From Mycosarcoma maydis (Eukaryota; Basidiomycota; Ustilaginomycetes; Ustilaginales), in assembly GCF_000328475.2 (NCBI RefSeq), contig NC_026495.1, positions 248,001 through 312,000 on the forward strand: a DNA stretch of 64,000 nucleotides. The letters run 5' to 3'. This document shows positions 50,431 through 59,042 of the stretch, piece after piece (within the stretch, counting starts at the first letter, position 1; every line of letters begins with the position of its first letter). The position numbers were made by a program, and so were the translations under genes. Under the pieces are notes generated by a model, which had not been told where the DNA came from, did not search any database, and saw only the letters and a program-made list of their open reading frames with translations.

Positions 50431-53166
50431 TCAATCCTTCTTACATCCTTTGCCTGCGGCATACAGCGCACCCGCTTCGGCCTGAGCATCGGCATCACCA
50501 AGTTTGGCGGCCAATTCAAAGTACTCCAACGCCATGTGCTTGTCCATTTTGACACCCCAGCCGTAGCAAAAGCACTTGCCGAGCTCGTACACGCTGAGCT
50601 TGAGTTCGCTCTTGATGGCTTTGAGTTCCGAGTCGGTCTTGGGTGTGCGTGTGGACATCATCTCGCCCGCACGAGCTGCTGCACGCTGGATCCAGGTGAA
50701 ACCCTTGATGGGATCCTTACGCGCTCCCCAGCCTTCGCGAAGTGTCATGCCAAACATACACATTCCCACAACGCACCCGCCATCGACTTTGGCAGATCGT
50801 TCAAAATAGAAAGCAGACCGTGCAAGGTCGCCCTGTTCGTGATAGGTGATGCCTTGGGAGAGGAAGTCCTCGGCAGAGCTGGGACCTGTGCGCGTGTCGA
50901 CGGCGGGCGATGGTCGCGGTTTCGCTACGGGCGTTGCGTTGCAAGTAGCAAGCCCTGTGAATCCTGGATTAGACTGCGGCGCTGATGCAGTAGCTTGCAT
51001 ATCGACCGAGCCTGTCAAGCTGCTCGAAGGTAACGCGTTGGTGGACTTGGCATTGCGCAGCTGCGGTCGCGCCATCGGATCCATGGAATCGCCAGATGCT
51101 GTTGGCATGGAGGCTGTGTCTTGCACCGGCTGTAATGATCGGAAAGAATTCTGCGAAGCTTTTGGCTGCACAGATGGTTGCGCGTTGTCGCCCGAGGGAC
51201 CAGTAGACGAATGAGGGCGCCATGCTGCCGAAGACTGGAGCATGACAGGGTCATGGCTGATGCTTCCAATCGAAAGGCGCGAGGTCATGACGCTGCCAAT
51301 GGTACTGCTGCTATCGCGTCGACTGCTGCCATCAAGACGCAGTGTCTCGACGTCGAGATCAGAAACCATGCTTTCTCTGCCGTCGGCTCGCGCTATGGCC
51401 TCGGCACGCTTGCGACCGATGATGGGTCGGTCGACGCCTTGAAAGTAATGATTCGGATCGGAATATCCATGTATATTGCTTTGCTCGCTACCCGATGCTG
51501 CCGGTGGTGGGGGAGGCGGAACCCGTCCTGCGGGATGTCCCGAAGACCGAGGTCGGTGTGGCACTTTCTGGCGTGCTGAAGCGCGGAGAGGTTGAGACAA
51601 GAGGCTCGAAGGAGCCAGCGGAGTGCGCGTAACTTCTGACGCGAGGTTCTGTTGTGGCGAAGCAGCCATGGTCTCGACCTGTGCAGAGGCAGGAGTAGGC
51701 ATCGAGACATAGTGTTGCTGTGAGGGGTAGTTTGATGATGATGATGATGCTGCTGCACCACCAGTTGAACTCGAGACTTCCGAACCAGAGGGGCTTGGTG
51801 GGTAGACATAGACGCGCGCAGTCGGCGGGCTATCCGTATTTGCCATTAAGCTGTTGCCAGCTATAGTAGCCACGGAGGAGGCGGAAGGACGACCAAGGTA
51901 GCGATCTGCAGACGCCGTCGGCGTGAGGTCGTACAGCTGCGTTGAGTGTGGGCGAGCGTCATGCTCTTGCGTCTCGATCTGTGGCACAAAGCTGTGCCTG
52001 GGATCGGCATGAATGTGGGTGGGTTGTTGTAGCTTTGATGAAGCTGTATGAGGCGGGACTGATCTGGTGAGACTGACGATCTTCTCCTTGCTCTCCACCT
52101 GACGAATGGCTGGTCTTGAGGAAACAGACGATGCATTAGTGCTCGAGCCCCTAGACGTACTGTGAGAAGCGTGACTGCGTTTCCACTGTTGGGTGACGGA
52201 GTCGAGTCCACGGCTGGACAAGAGTGGCCCTTTGCTGGGATCGAGATCAATGCTGCCATGAATGACGCCACTGAGCTCATCGTCTAGGTGCGAGTCCAAA
52301 TCGTCGCCATATGAACTCTCTTCGTAGGCGCTTTCCTCATCATCGGCTCGCGAGGTCCACGCTCGGCCCCATCTCCCGTCTTCGCCAAATTCTGAGCTGC
52401 GTACGGTATCGATCGACGCTCTTCGTGATAATGAAGAGTCAAGTGCATCTGCAGTGATGGAGTTGAAAGAAATATCTGAGGCAACCGAATTTCGGAAAGC
52501 ATTGCTGAGCAGATGGGAGGATGACCTTTGCCAAGGGGCGTCGGGTTGTGTTGGCGTGTATGAATCGTTGGAATCGTCATAGGACGCCTTGTAGCCGCGC
52601 TGCACGGAGAAGGAAGAGCTGGTACTTGGCGGTGATGAGGCAGATGACGAGGGTGACGATCGAAGTTGGCTGCGGGAAAAGCTCGAGCCGGGCTCGGATA
52701 GAAGGTTGACGCTGCGAATGCTTTGTGTGTCGTCGAAGTCGTCCGGGTCAGGTGAAGGCTGTATGGGTGGCTTGCGTACTGAAGTCTTACGCGAGAGGGC
52801 AGATGCGCGTTCGAGGATATGGCTGCTGGAAGTGTTGGTCGCAGACCTGTCGTCAGGGGCGAGAATATCGTTTTGTACTTGCATGCCTCTTTTCACGAGC
52901 AGCTCGAGCGGCGAAAGAGCTGCCGACGAGCCAGATCGGGAAGCAGAATTCGACGATGGATGGTGATTAGGCAGCTTGGTCCAAGCGGCAGTATCTGTAG
53001 AAGAAGCATCACGGTCCGAGAGGGATGGGCTGGTTGAGGGGGTATGCGCGCCCGAGTCTTGGGCCGAGACGGTCGAGGATGCGGAGCCATTAGAGGAGCC
53101 GTAGGAGCCGGCGGAGAAGGAGCGCATGTCCGAGGTGGCATGCATGCTTGGCTGTAGTTGATCCAT
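50431..53166 (-). CDS. Sel1-repeat protein with long disordered N-terminus (Nif1/Dsf2-like)
   Basis: About 911 aa from the ATG at 53166; 33 further codons upstream (53265) are possible. The first ~760 residues are Ser/Pro/Thr-rich and disordered. The C-terminal ~150 residues contain three to four Sel1-type helical repeats: AEDFLSQGITYHEQGDLARSAFYFERSA, GMCMFGMTLREGWGARKDPIKGFTWIQRAA, ELGKCFCYGWGVKMDKHMALEYFELAAKLGDADAQAEAG. The GxxLREGWG-x-x-KDP pattern is shared with fission-yeast Nif1, which interacts with the mitotic kinase Nim1, and with budding-yeast Dsf2. Chs4/Skt5 chitin-synthase activators also carry Sel1 repeats but have more of them. A signalling scaffold role is an inference. The stop is 15 bp from the assembly gap. 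Confidence 0.7.
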   Translation of the reverse strand: MDQLQPSMHATSDMRSFSAGSYGSSNGSASSTVSAQDSGAHTPSTSPSLSDRDASSTDTAAWTKLPNHHPSSNSASRSGSSAALSPLELLVKRGMQVQNDILAPDDRSATNTSSSHILERASALSRKTSVRKPPIQPSPDPDDFDDTQSIRSVNLLSEPGSSFSRSQLRSSPSSSASSPPSTSSSFSVQRGYKASYDDSNDSYTPTQPDAPWQRSSSHLLSNAFRNSVASDISFNSITADALDSSLSRRASIDTVRSSEFGEDGRWGRAWTSRADDEESAYEESSYGDDLDSHLDDELSGVIHGSIDLDPSKGPLLSSRGLDSVTQQWKRSHASHSTSRGSSTNASSVSSRPAIRQVESKEKIVSLTRSVPPHTASSKLQQPTHIHADPRHSFVPQIETQEHDARPHSTQLYDLTPTASADRYLGRPSASSVATIAGNSLMANTDSPPTARVYVYPPSPSGSEVSSSTGGAAASSSSSNYPSQQHYVSMPTPASAQVETMAASPQQNLASEVTRTPLAPSSLLSQPLRASARQKVPHRPRSSGHPAGRVPPPPPPAASGSEQSNIHGYSDPNHYFQGVDRPIIGRKRAEAIARADGRESMVSDLDVETLRLDGSSRRDSSSTIGSVMTSRLSIGSISHDPVMLQSSAAWRPHSSTGPSGDNAQPSVQPKASQNSFRSLQPVQDTASMPTASGDSMDPMARPQLRNAKSTNALPSSSLTGSVDMQATASAPQSNPGFTGLATCNATPVAKPRPSPAVDTRTGPSSAEDFLSQGITYHEQGDLARSAFYFERSAKVDGGCVVGMCMFGMTLREGWGARKDPIKGFTWIQRAAARAGEMMSTRTPKTDSELKAIKSELKLSVYELGKCFCYGWGVKMDKHMALEYFELAAKLGDADAQAEAGALYAAGKGCKKD

Positions 53167-53745
53167 GTGCGTGGCGAACCGCGTTACAGTCGAAGAGGCG
53201 AGTCGAGAGTAGAGTGAAGAAAGAGATGAACAGGATTGTGCTATGTCAACCTGCCAGTCGAGCAATTGCGCGTGCTCATGGATAGCGGGTGATATTTGGA
53301 TTTTGATATTGGATCGTGACGCAGTTCCTCGAGATCTGAAAGTGTCCGATAGAAGATATCGACAGCCAAAGACACGTCTGTCCTATTCGAATGTGATAGG
53401 AGCACGGCAGAGTTGTGCAGGAGCAGTCGAAAGTTGTGCGTGTAGCCAAGAGGACACGATTCTACTCTGCTTCTTGCGCCTTTTCTGACTTGCCAAGCCG
53501 AAGTGGGAGAGTGGGTACGTGGGAGTGTGCAGATAGGAGCTCTGCTTGACCACTATGGGCGTTGATGTGTCGTAGTCGAAATGAAGCCGCCGAGAGTCAC
53601 CCATACGTGATATACACTCACTCTCTTTCTCTTCTCCCTCTCTCACACATTCACGATTGGTACATTTGTAACTGTAATTTCACCAAGCAAAAAAAAACAC
53701 AGCCGAGACCCTGGCGTTTGGGGTCTGGCGTGTGGCTCGCCCTGA

Positions 53746-53836
53746 TTGACTCATGACTGTGACTGTCGCCTGGTTGTCGTGATTCCGGTGCCACAATCGT
53801 GAATCGTGAATAAGTTAGTAGCTAAATCACGAATTT
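53746..53836. repeat. Heptamer array, dispersed
   Basis: TTGACTCATGACTGTGACTGT, then ACAATCGTGAATCGTGAAT, then AAATCACGAATTT: three sub-clusters in 90 bp. A single AATCGTGAATC recurs near 53980. Confidence 0.72.
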
Positions 53837-54170
53837 CTGTCGATCATGGGCCATGCTGCATTCGGCCCATTTTTGGCGCTGGCCCTGACTCTCTTGTCTG
53901 AGCCTCGTTGTAAATAACTTACTCTATTTTGCCGCCTTTTCTTAGAGACGTGACAACAAAGCTTAAATGTTGATCAGAATCGTGAATCTGGTTTTGGTCT
54001 GATGACTGCGTGGACCCTGCCTACAGGGAGAGTCACGGGTTTGTATGTTGCTAACTTAGCCGCCCAGCTGAGCGTGGAGTGCAAAGAGGCCTGTGCAAGC
54101 ATGAAAGCACTCACGATTGACAGAATTAACTTGACTTAGTTACCGTCAAACACCGTGCACCGTGCACTCA

Positions 54171-54190
54171 CTGACTCGTGACTCGTGACC
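54171..54190. repeat. Heptamer array, ACTCGTG type
   Basis: TGACTCGTGACTCGTGAC: two perfect units. Confidence 0.75.
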
Positions 54191-54436
54191 CCACAAAGAA
54201 CAAGTTAATCAGCCGCCATCATCGGGAACTCGGTCCTGCGTGCAACAGAACTTTGTTGTAACGTCGTTGCTACTTCCATCACGCGTCACAAACACCATTC
54301 GTAACTGAAACCACCGTCAACTTCACGCCTGAGTGGTGCCGCAGAGACAGCAAGTACATCGCTGACAGCCGATGATTTCGGATTCAGTTAGCATGAACAT
54401 ACGGTTGCTACCCTAGTCACGGTTTTTGCCTCAACC

Positions 54437-56152
54437 ATGGTCATGGACGGACCAACACCTGAGCCCCGGAAAGCACCTCTTCGAACCATGTCGATTGCGC
54501 GGTTCATTCCACGCTTTACCAAGCCGCGACTTGTCACCTCCCATATTCCCATCTATCGGCACTCGTTTTCTTTGCCGATCAAGCAAAAAGAGCAAGATCC
54601 TACGTCGTCGGCTAGTCCGGAAAAGCCCACAGATTCCAACGCGCAGGCAAACATACCAAGCAGCGCCTCGTATGTGGAATGGAGCAAGCTTCTGCCTGTG
54701 CCCTCAAATTTTCTCGGTTCCTTCCGCGAGCTCTTCGAAGAGCAAACCACAAGCATCCCTGTTCAGCAACACACCGCGACGGCCGAGCCGAAGCAAATCA
54801 TCGCAACGTCGTCTGCACCATCGGCTTCTCCACCACCGCGTTTGGTGTTCTTTGGAGAGCAGCATCATCAACCACAGGTCATGCGTGCACAGCTGCAAAC
54901 GCTCCTTGCGCTTCATGAGCAATGTCAGCAAGCTTCGCAGTCTCGCCCAGCACATGGCAGCTCTCCGCCAATTTACCGACTCCATCTCATCCTCGAACAA
55001 TTCTCTGTTCTCGATCAGCACATGCTCAATTCATTTTCCCTAGATCAGCTTGGACCTGACGAGTTAGCAGAAACGTATCACGCACATAGTCAAGAGGCTT
55101 TTCAAATTGGACATTATATGCCTCTGCTCATGCTCGCCAAAGAGCTACGTGTTCCCATTTGGGGTGGTTTTCCTCCAAGAAGCTGGGCTAGGCAGGTCTT
55201 TCGCGATGGCATCGACTCTGTCAAGGCCGATGAAGAGCGACGAGTAAATCTGGCCAAGTCGTTCAAGGCTGCAACACCAGAATCCACCCAGCATCTCCCA
55301 CCGACAATTCCTATCCCTACTGTGGTGCCCAGACCACCTTTGTTCACTTCTTGGAGTGCGGTAACCAAGATCGGTGCGGCTCATCGAAGCTACCTCTCTG
55401 GTCTCATGAGACCCGACATGCCGCCCCGCTTCCCCCAGTTGCCGTCTCCATCCAACGAGACGTGGGACGCAGATAACACAGCCCATCTCTCAATATACCC
55501 TACCTGGCTTCTCAAGCCACACATCATCGAAACAAAAGGCTTTGGTCCCGCACAGGCACTCAAGGATTCGTACCTTGCTCATGTCACTGCTTGGATTCTC
55601 TGCGGTGCATGCACGGATGTTCCGACCCCAGATGACCCGAATGGGCAGCCTGCTGGAGCGCAGTCTGACTCGTCTAGCCTCAACTCTACCTCCTCGCGAG
55701 CAGAGACGGATGTTTCTGGTCGGCCCATTGTTAATATTGCATTGGTGATTTGCGGTCTAGGTCACTGTGAGTACGGCTTTGGCGCGCCAGAAAGAGTCGT
55801 CGAACTACTATCACAGCGAGGGACCCCGTCCTCCTCGGACGATACCGCCACTTTGCTTCCCTACATCATAGCAAGCAAGCCTCTGGACTCGGGCATCTGG
55901 CTCGGCCACGAACATCAAAGTCAACCATCGACATCAGACGATGCGATTTCAAACGCCAGGATTTCGCCTGCTGCAGGGGAAATCTTCCAGCTAGAACCGT
56001 CACAAAGCACGCGCGCCTCAGTCGACAGATGGCTCGCCGATCCGTGGGGGCGTAAATTGGCCGACGCCATTGTGATGTACGACTGGATCGACGATGAGCC
56101 GGATCCAGAGGCAAGCACCAATGCTGACGAACACCAGCCAGCTGCTATCTAG
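54437..56152 (+). CDS. ChaN-like (Tiki superfamily, DUF399) protein, probably mitochondrial
   Basis: 571 aa. Residues ~18-45 after the first Met (MSIARFIPRFTKPRLVT) form a basic amphipathic stretch typical of mitochondrial presequences; the ATG at 54488 could be the real start. The fold signature is LVFFGEQHHQPQVMRAQLQTLLAL (GE-x-HH, near residue 137), followed by LHLILEQFSVLDQHMLNSF, then YHAHSQEAFQIGHYMPLLMLAKELRVPIWGGFPPRSWARQVF. A C-terminal ALVICGLGHCEYGFGAPERV carries the second GxGH motif. ChaN/Tiki proteins have been described as haem-binding or metalloprotease-like, with the GE-x-H and GxxH residues in the site. The function in fungi is unknown. Disordered insertions (~230-310, ~400-430) lengthen it relative to bacterial members. 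Confidence 0.7.
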   Translation: MVMDGPTPEPRKAPLRTMSIARFIPRFTKPRLVTSHIPIYRHSFSLPIKQKEQDPTSSASPEKPTDSNAQANIPSSASYVEWSKLLPVPSNFLGSFRELFEEQTTSIPVQQHTATAEPKQIIATSSAPSASPPPRLVFFGEQHHQPQVMRAQLQTLLALHEQCQQASQSRPAHGSSPPIYRLHLILEQFSVLDQHMLNSFSLDQLGPDELAETYHAHSQEAFQIGHYMPLLMLAKELRVPIWGGFPPRSWARQVFRDGIDSVKADEERRVNLAKSFKAATPESTQHLPPTIPIPTVVPRPPLFTSWSAVTKIGAAHRSYLSGLMRPDMPPRFPQLPSPSNETWDADNTAHLSIYPTWLLKPHIIETKGFGPAQALKDSYLAHVTAWILCGACTDVPTPDDPNGQPAGAQSDSSSLNSTSSRAETDVSGRPIVNIALVICGLGHCEYGFGAPERVVELLSQRGTPSSSDDTATLLPYIIASKPLDSGIWLGHEHQSQPSTSDDAISNARISPAAGEIFQLEPSQSTRASVDRWLADPWGRKLADAIVMYDWIDDEPDPEASTNADEHQPAAI

Positions 56153-56336
56153 GGGATTTTGACTAGAGACTTGAAGGAGCCCCAGACTGTATTCAACCCT
56201 GTATGCCATCAATTTATCGCCTTCACTCTGGCACAGCCTTTAGATCATCACTCGTGACTAACTACCTATGTAGTAAGGGTAGGTGCATAAATTATAGCAG
56301 AAAGCAGACAGCTGTGGGTGTTGGGTATAATTGTAT

Positions 56337-57218
56337 CTAGAACACAGAGCCCGTGGCGAGCGATAGGGCGGCCACTGTTGCCAGTGATACCAAGCCAAGT
56401 GCAGCGACATGTGCGGACGTTTCTTGTCGTAGTGAGAGGCTGGCAGCCGCATTTGACGCACCCTTGATTTTGGACAGGATGTTGCTCGTATTCGGTGGAA
56501 CAACGCCGTCAGGTCCTAGAGTATTATAGTAAGCCGGACAGCTGGCATCTCCGCCGCTGGGTGCTGGGTTGTTTGCACAGCAAGCGGACGACTCTTGAGC
56601 CCAATCCGATCCTAACGCAGCTTTATCTTTCCAGCCAGCCCAGCGTTCACACGAGACAGCAGCATAGCTAACATTCCAGGCGCCGTAATCGTGATCGCCT
56701 GGGAAAAAGTTGTTTGCGATTCCTCTCGAAGGCCAGGCTAGATCAAAGTGAACGTCGAATCCTAGGCTGTTTCCGGCCACTGATCCGTTGTCCAAACGTG
56801 TTGCGTTGCACCATGGACCACCTGCTCCAGGGCAAAGATCGATGATCTTGACGACAAGACTGGGTGTAGAGCCAGAAGTGACTTGAGACGCATTGAAATA
56901 GATTCCATCACCGTATGGACCGTTGGAGCCAGGCGGAGGGGGTGGAGCAGCCAGAGGTGTTGAGACAAGCCGAACTTGGAAGCAAGTTCCGCAGGCAGGG
57001 CCGAATGAGGTATTGGAACCATAGGCGTATCGATTGAGTGCAGCGGTCGGGTAGTAGGTGGATCGAGCTACGCATCCGCACGAGGCAACATAGTTAAGAG
57101 GTAGATCGTAATGCGTCAACGATGCGTATCCCGAGGCGGCAAACTCGACTGCTGCGAGGGCTGCCGCCGGCAAGAAGAGGATGAGCGAGATAGCCGGCCA
57201 CATGGCTCGAGTTCGCAT
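56337..57218 (-). CDS. Secreted GH45-like (subfamily C) endoglucanase, predicted GPI-anchored
   Basis: 293 aa. A signal peptide (MWPAISLILFLPAAALA) leads into a double-psi beta-barrel of GH45 subfamily C type: FAASGYASLTHYDLP, ALNRYAYGSN, FGPACGTCFQVRL, VVKIIDLCPG, GFDVHFDLAWP (the conserved HFD Asp, candidate general acid), NFFPGDHDYGAWNVSYAAVSCERWAGW. These align by eye with the basidiomycete endoglucanase Cel45A. After a Cys-rich tail (ACCANNPAPSGGDASCPAYY) the C-terminus is SNAAASLSLRQ...LGLVSLATVAALSLATGSVF, a hydrophobic end preceded by small residues, as in a GPI-attachment signal. It may act on plant or fungal wall beta-glucan. Relatives include expansin-like proteins, so activity is uncertain. 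The TTTATAG just before the ATG is too close to be a TATA box. Confidence 0.82.
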   Translation of the reverse strand: MRTRAMWPAISLILFLPAAALAAVEFAASGYASLTHYDLPLNYVASCGCVARSTYYPTAALNRYAYGSNTSFGPACGTCFQVRLVSTPLAAPPPPPGSNGPYGDGIYFNASQVTSGSTPSLVVKIIDLCPGAGGPWCNATRLDNGSVAGNSLGFDVHFDLAWPSRGIANNFFPGDHDYGAWNVSYAAVSCERWAGWKDKAALGSDWAQESSACCANNPAPSGGDASCPAYYNTLGPDGVVPPNTSNILSKIKGASNAAASLSLRQETSAHVAALGLVSLATVAALSLATGSVF

Positions 57219-57424
57219 CTATAAAAGTGGTTGTCTATCAATGGTCGTTCACGATCTCATGGTGGTGAGGCCGTGCATGCAACGTTGAGTTTTGAGGGAG
57301 GTGGTGTGCACGAGGAGGACAGCGGGAGCCCAGTGCGGACAGCTTACAACCCCGGGTTAATAGAGATTCCATTTGCAGATTTGGACAAGCTTGGCCGGCA
57401 TAGCATGCCGATGTGAGCCTGTTT

Positions 57425-57516
57425 GGAATCGTGATTGAGCCGTTTTCGGACAGTCACGAGTCACGAGTTTACGGGTGCATTCGTGATTCACGATTCACTC
57501 ACGACTCACGACTCGC
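57425..57516. repeat. Heptamer array, densest, both subtypes
   Basis: AATCGTGATT; AGTCACGAGTCACGAGTTT; ATTCGTGATTCACGATTC running into ACTCACGACTCACGACTC. About nine units in 90 bp, with ATTC-type passing directly into ACTC-type. Confidence 0.88.
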
Positions 57517-57571
57517 AGACTCAATCTCTAACCGTGTGTGGAACAAGAGCTTAACAATTCTTTCCCGATCA

Positions 57572-57640
57572 CAAATCACGAATCGTGAATCTCGATCAGT
57601 CACGAGTGGTGACTACTGAATATCACGAATCACGAATATC
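57572..57640. repeat. Heptamer array, both subtypes
   Basis: AATCACGAATCGTGAATC, AGTCACGAGTGGTGACT, and ATATCACGAATCACGAATAT. Confidence 0.85.
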
Positions 57641-58034
57641 TTGCTGCTGTGTGTGATCTGAAAGTCAGTCTGTGAACACAAAAAGCTTCACGCTTCATTC
57701 ACAATTCAGCTCGACAGGTCAAAAAATCGTAAAGATTTGTATTCGTCAGACCTCAGCTTTGAAATGACTGACTTCAATTTCGGATCTCGCTCGAATCCAA
57801 ACCTATCATCATATTTTAATATATACGTGATAATACCGCGTCTGTGTGCGTTTCTGTTCAGCCAATGACAGGTGCTGCTGAGTACAATCTTCACGAATTG
57901 AGCAAAGAGCATGCTGAGCAGCTCACGGCTCAATCACCACTTCCGCAATCCCCAGCCGAGCCGAGCCCAGCGAGAGAGTCACAGCATCAACGAGTTGGTC
58001 TTTGCTTCTTGTCGCGGTCCACAAAGAGCTTTTG

Positions 58035-58047
58035 TCACTCGTGACTG
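58035..58047. repeat. Heptamer unit, palindromic
   Basis: GTCACTCGTGACT, a single ACTC-type unit inside an inverted repeat. Confidence 0.5.
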
Positions 58048-59042
58048 ATTGATTGAATTGCTGCGTCTGCTCTTGAGTCAAGTCGAACCCACAACTCGAA
58101 ATCAAGGCATCGACGCTTTTCGTCATCCATCGTCGTCAACGCTTCATAGCTTTCATCTCGCCCAACACCTTTCCACCCTTTTCCTTCTTCTTCTTCTCCT
58201 CCTCCTCACCTTCCTTTCCCTTTCCAACTTTCTGCGTCTTCGCTTTGCAGCACAGCTTATTGCGTCCGGCACCAAACGCTGGCACCAGATCAGCTCCTGG
58301 CAGTAGTCTGCAGCAGGTATCGATCGTTCTTTGGGATTTATTCCTTCGGTCTCCTCTCTTTCAAGCAGTCATCCATCTTCAAAGTGCCTCTAGACGCTCG
58401 GTCTAGCGACACGACTACTAGCCCTGGCTCGCCGCTACCGGCAAGCCTTCTGCACATCCACGTCAAGCCTCTGTCACGCTGCTACCCTGCTTGCAGCTTA
58501 GCTCATCGCTTTTGTCCGGCACTCTTAACTGCCATCGTCTTGCATACCACTACACACAACTTTAGCTCTTTCGTAGAGGTATCCTTAGCATTGGCATTGT
58601 CGTGCCCACCTCAGAAGATCTGTAGTCGGCCTGCGCTCATCGCAGATATCACAGATTGCTTATTGCTGCCCACGCATCTTCGGCGCACGATTTCGCCTCT
58701 TGCCTCTCTCTTTGTTGAGGCTTCAAGCTTCATTCACAACGTCCCATCCAGGCTCCATCCATCGACTTCACCTTCTCGTGCATCGTCGACGTCGAAACCA
58801 AGCCAGTCAATAACTCGACGCATCGTCTCCTCGCAGCTAACTAATTACACACCGGATCCGCGCACTTGGCTTTCGATCCATTCCGGCCAAATTTCGTTGG
58901 CCGTTGCAAGCTGAAACGACCATCACAGTCCTTTCTCGCTGCAATACCACCATCCTCAGCTACGCTTCAATCCCAATAACTGCTGGCGTTCATCGCTTCT
59001 GGTTGCGCTGAATAGAGCAGGCCGTGTGCCTACGCGGCCAAT

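Larger units (their letters stand above)
53167..54436. other. Divergent promoter region Sel1 gene / ChaN-like gene
   Basis: 1.27 kb with heptamer motifs at 53746-53836, ~53980 and 54171-54190. No coding region is recognised. Confidence 0.5.
57219..59042. other. Divergent promoter region GH45-like / NOT1
   Basis: 1.8 kb with the densest heptamer arrays in the window (57425-57516, 57572-57640, 58035-58047). From ~58100 the sequence is pyrimidine-rich (CTTCTTCTTCTCCTC near 58185), a probable long NOT1 5' leader that may contain an unannotated 5'-UTR intron. A 176-codon frame (58384-58914) lacks an ATG start. Confidence 0.55.

Noticed and set aside
58384..58914. 176-codon frame before NOT1
   Set aside because: No ATG start; pyrimidine-rich composition fits a long 5' leader.
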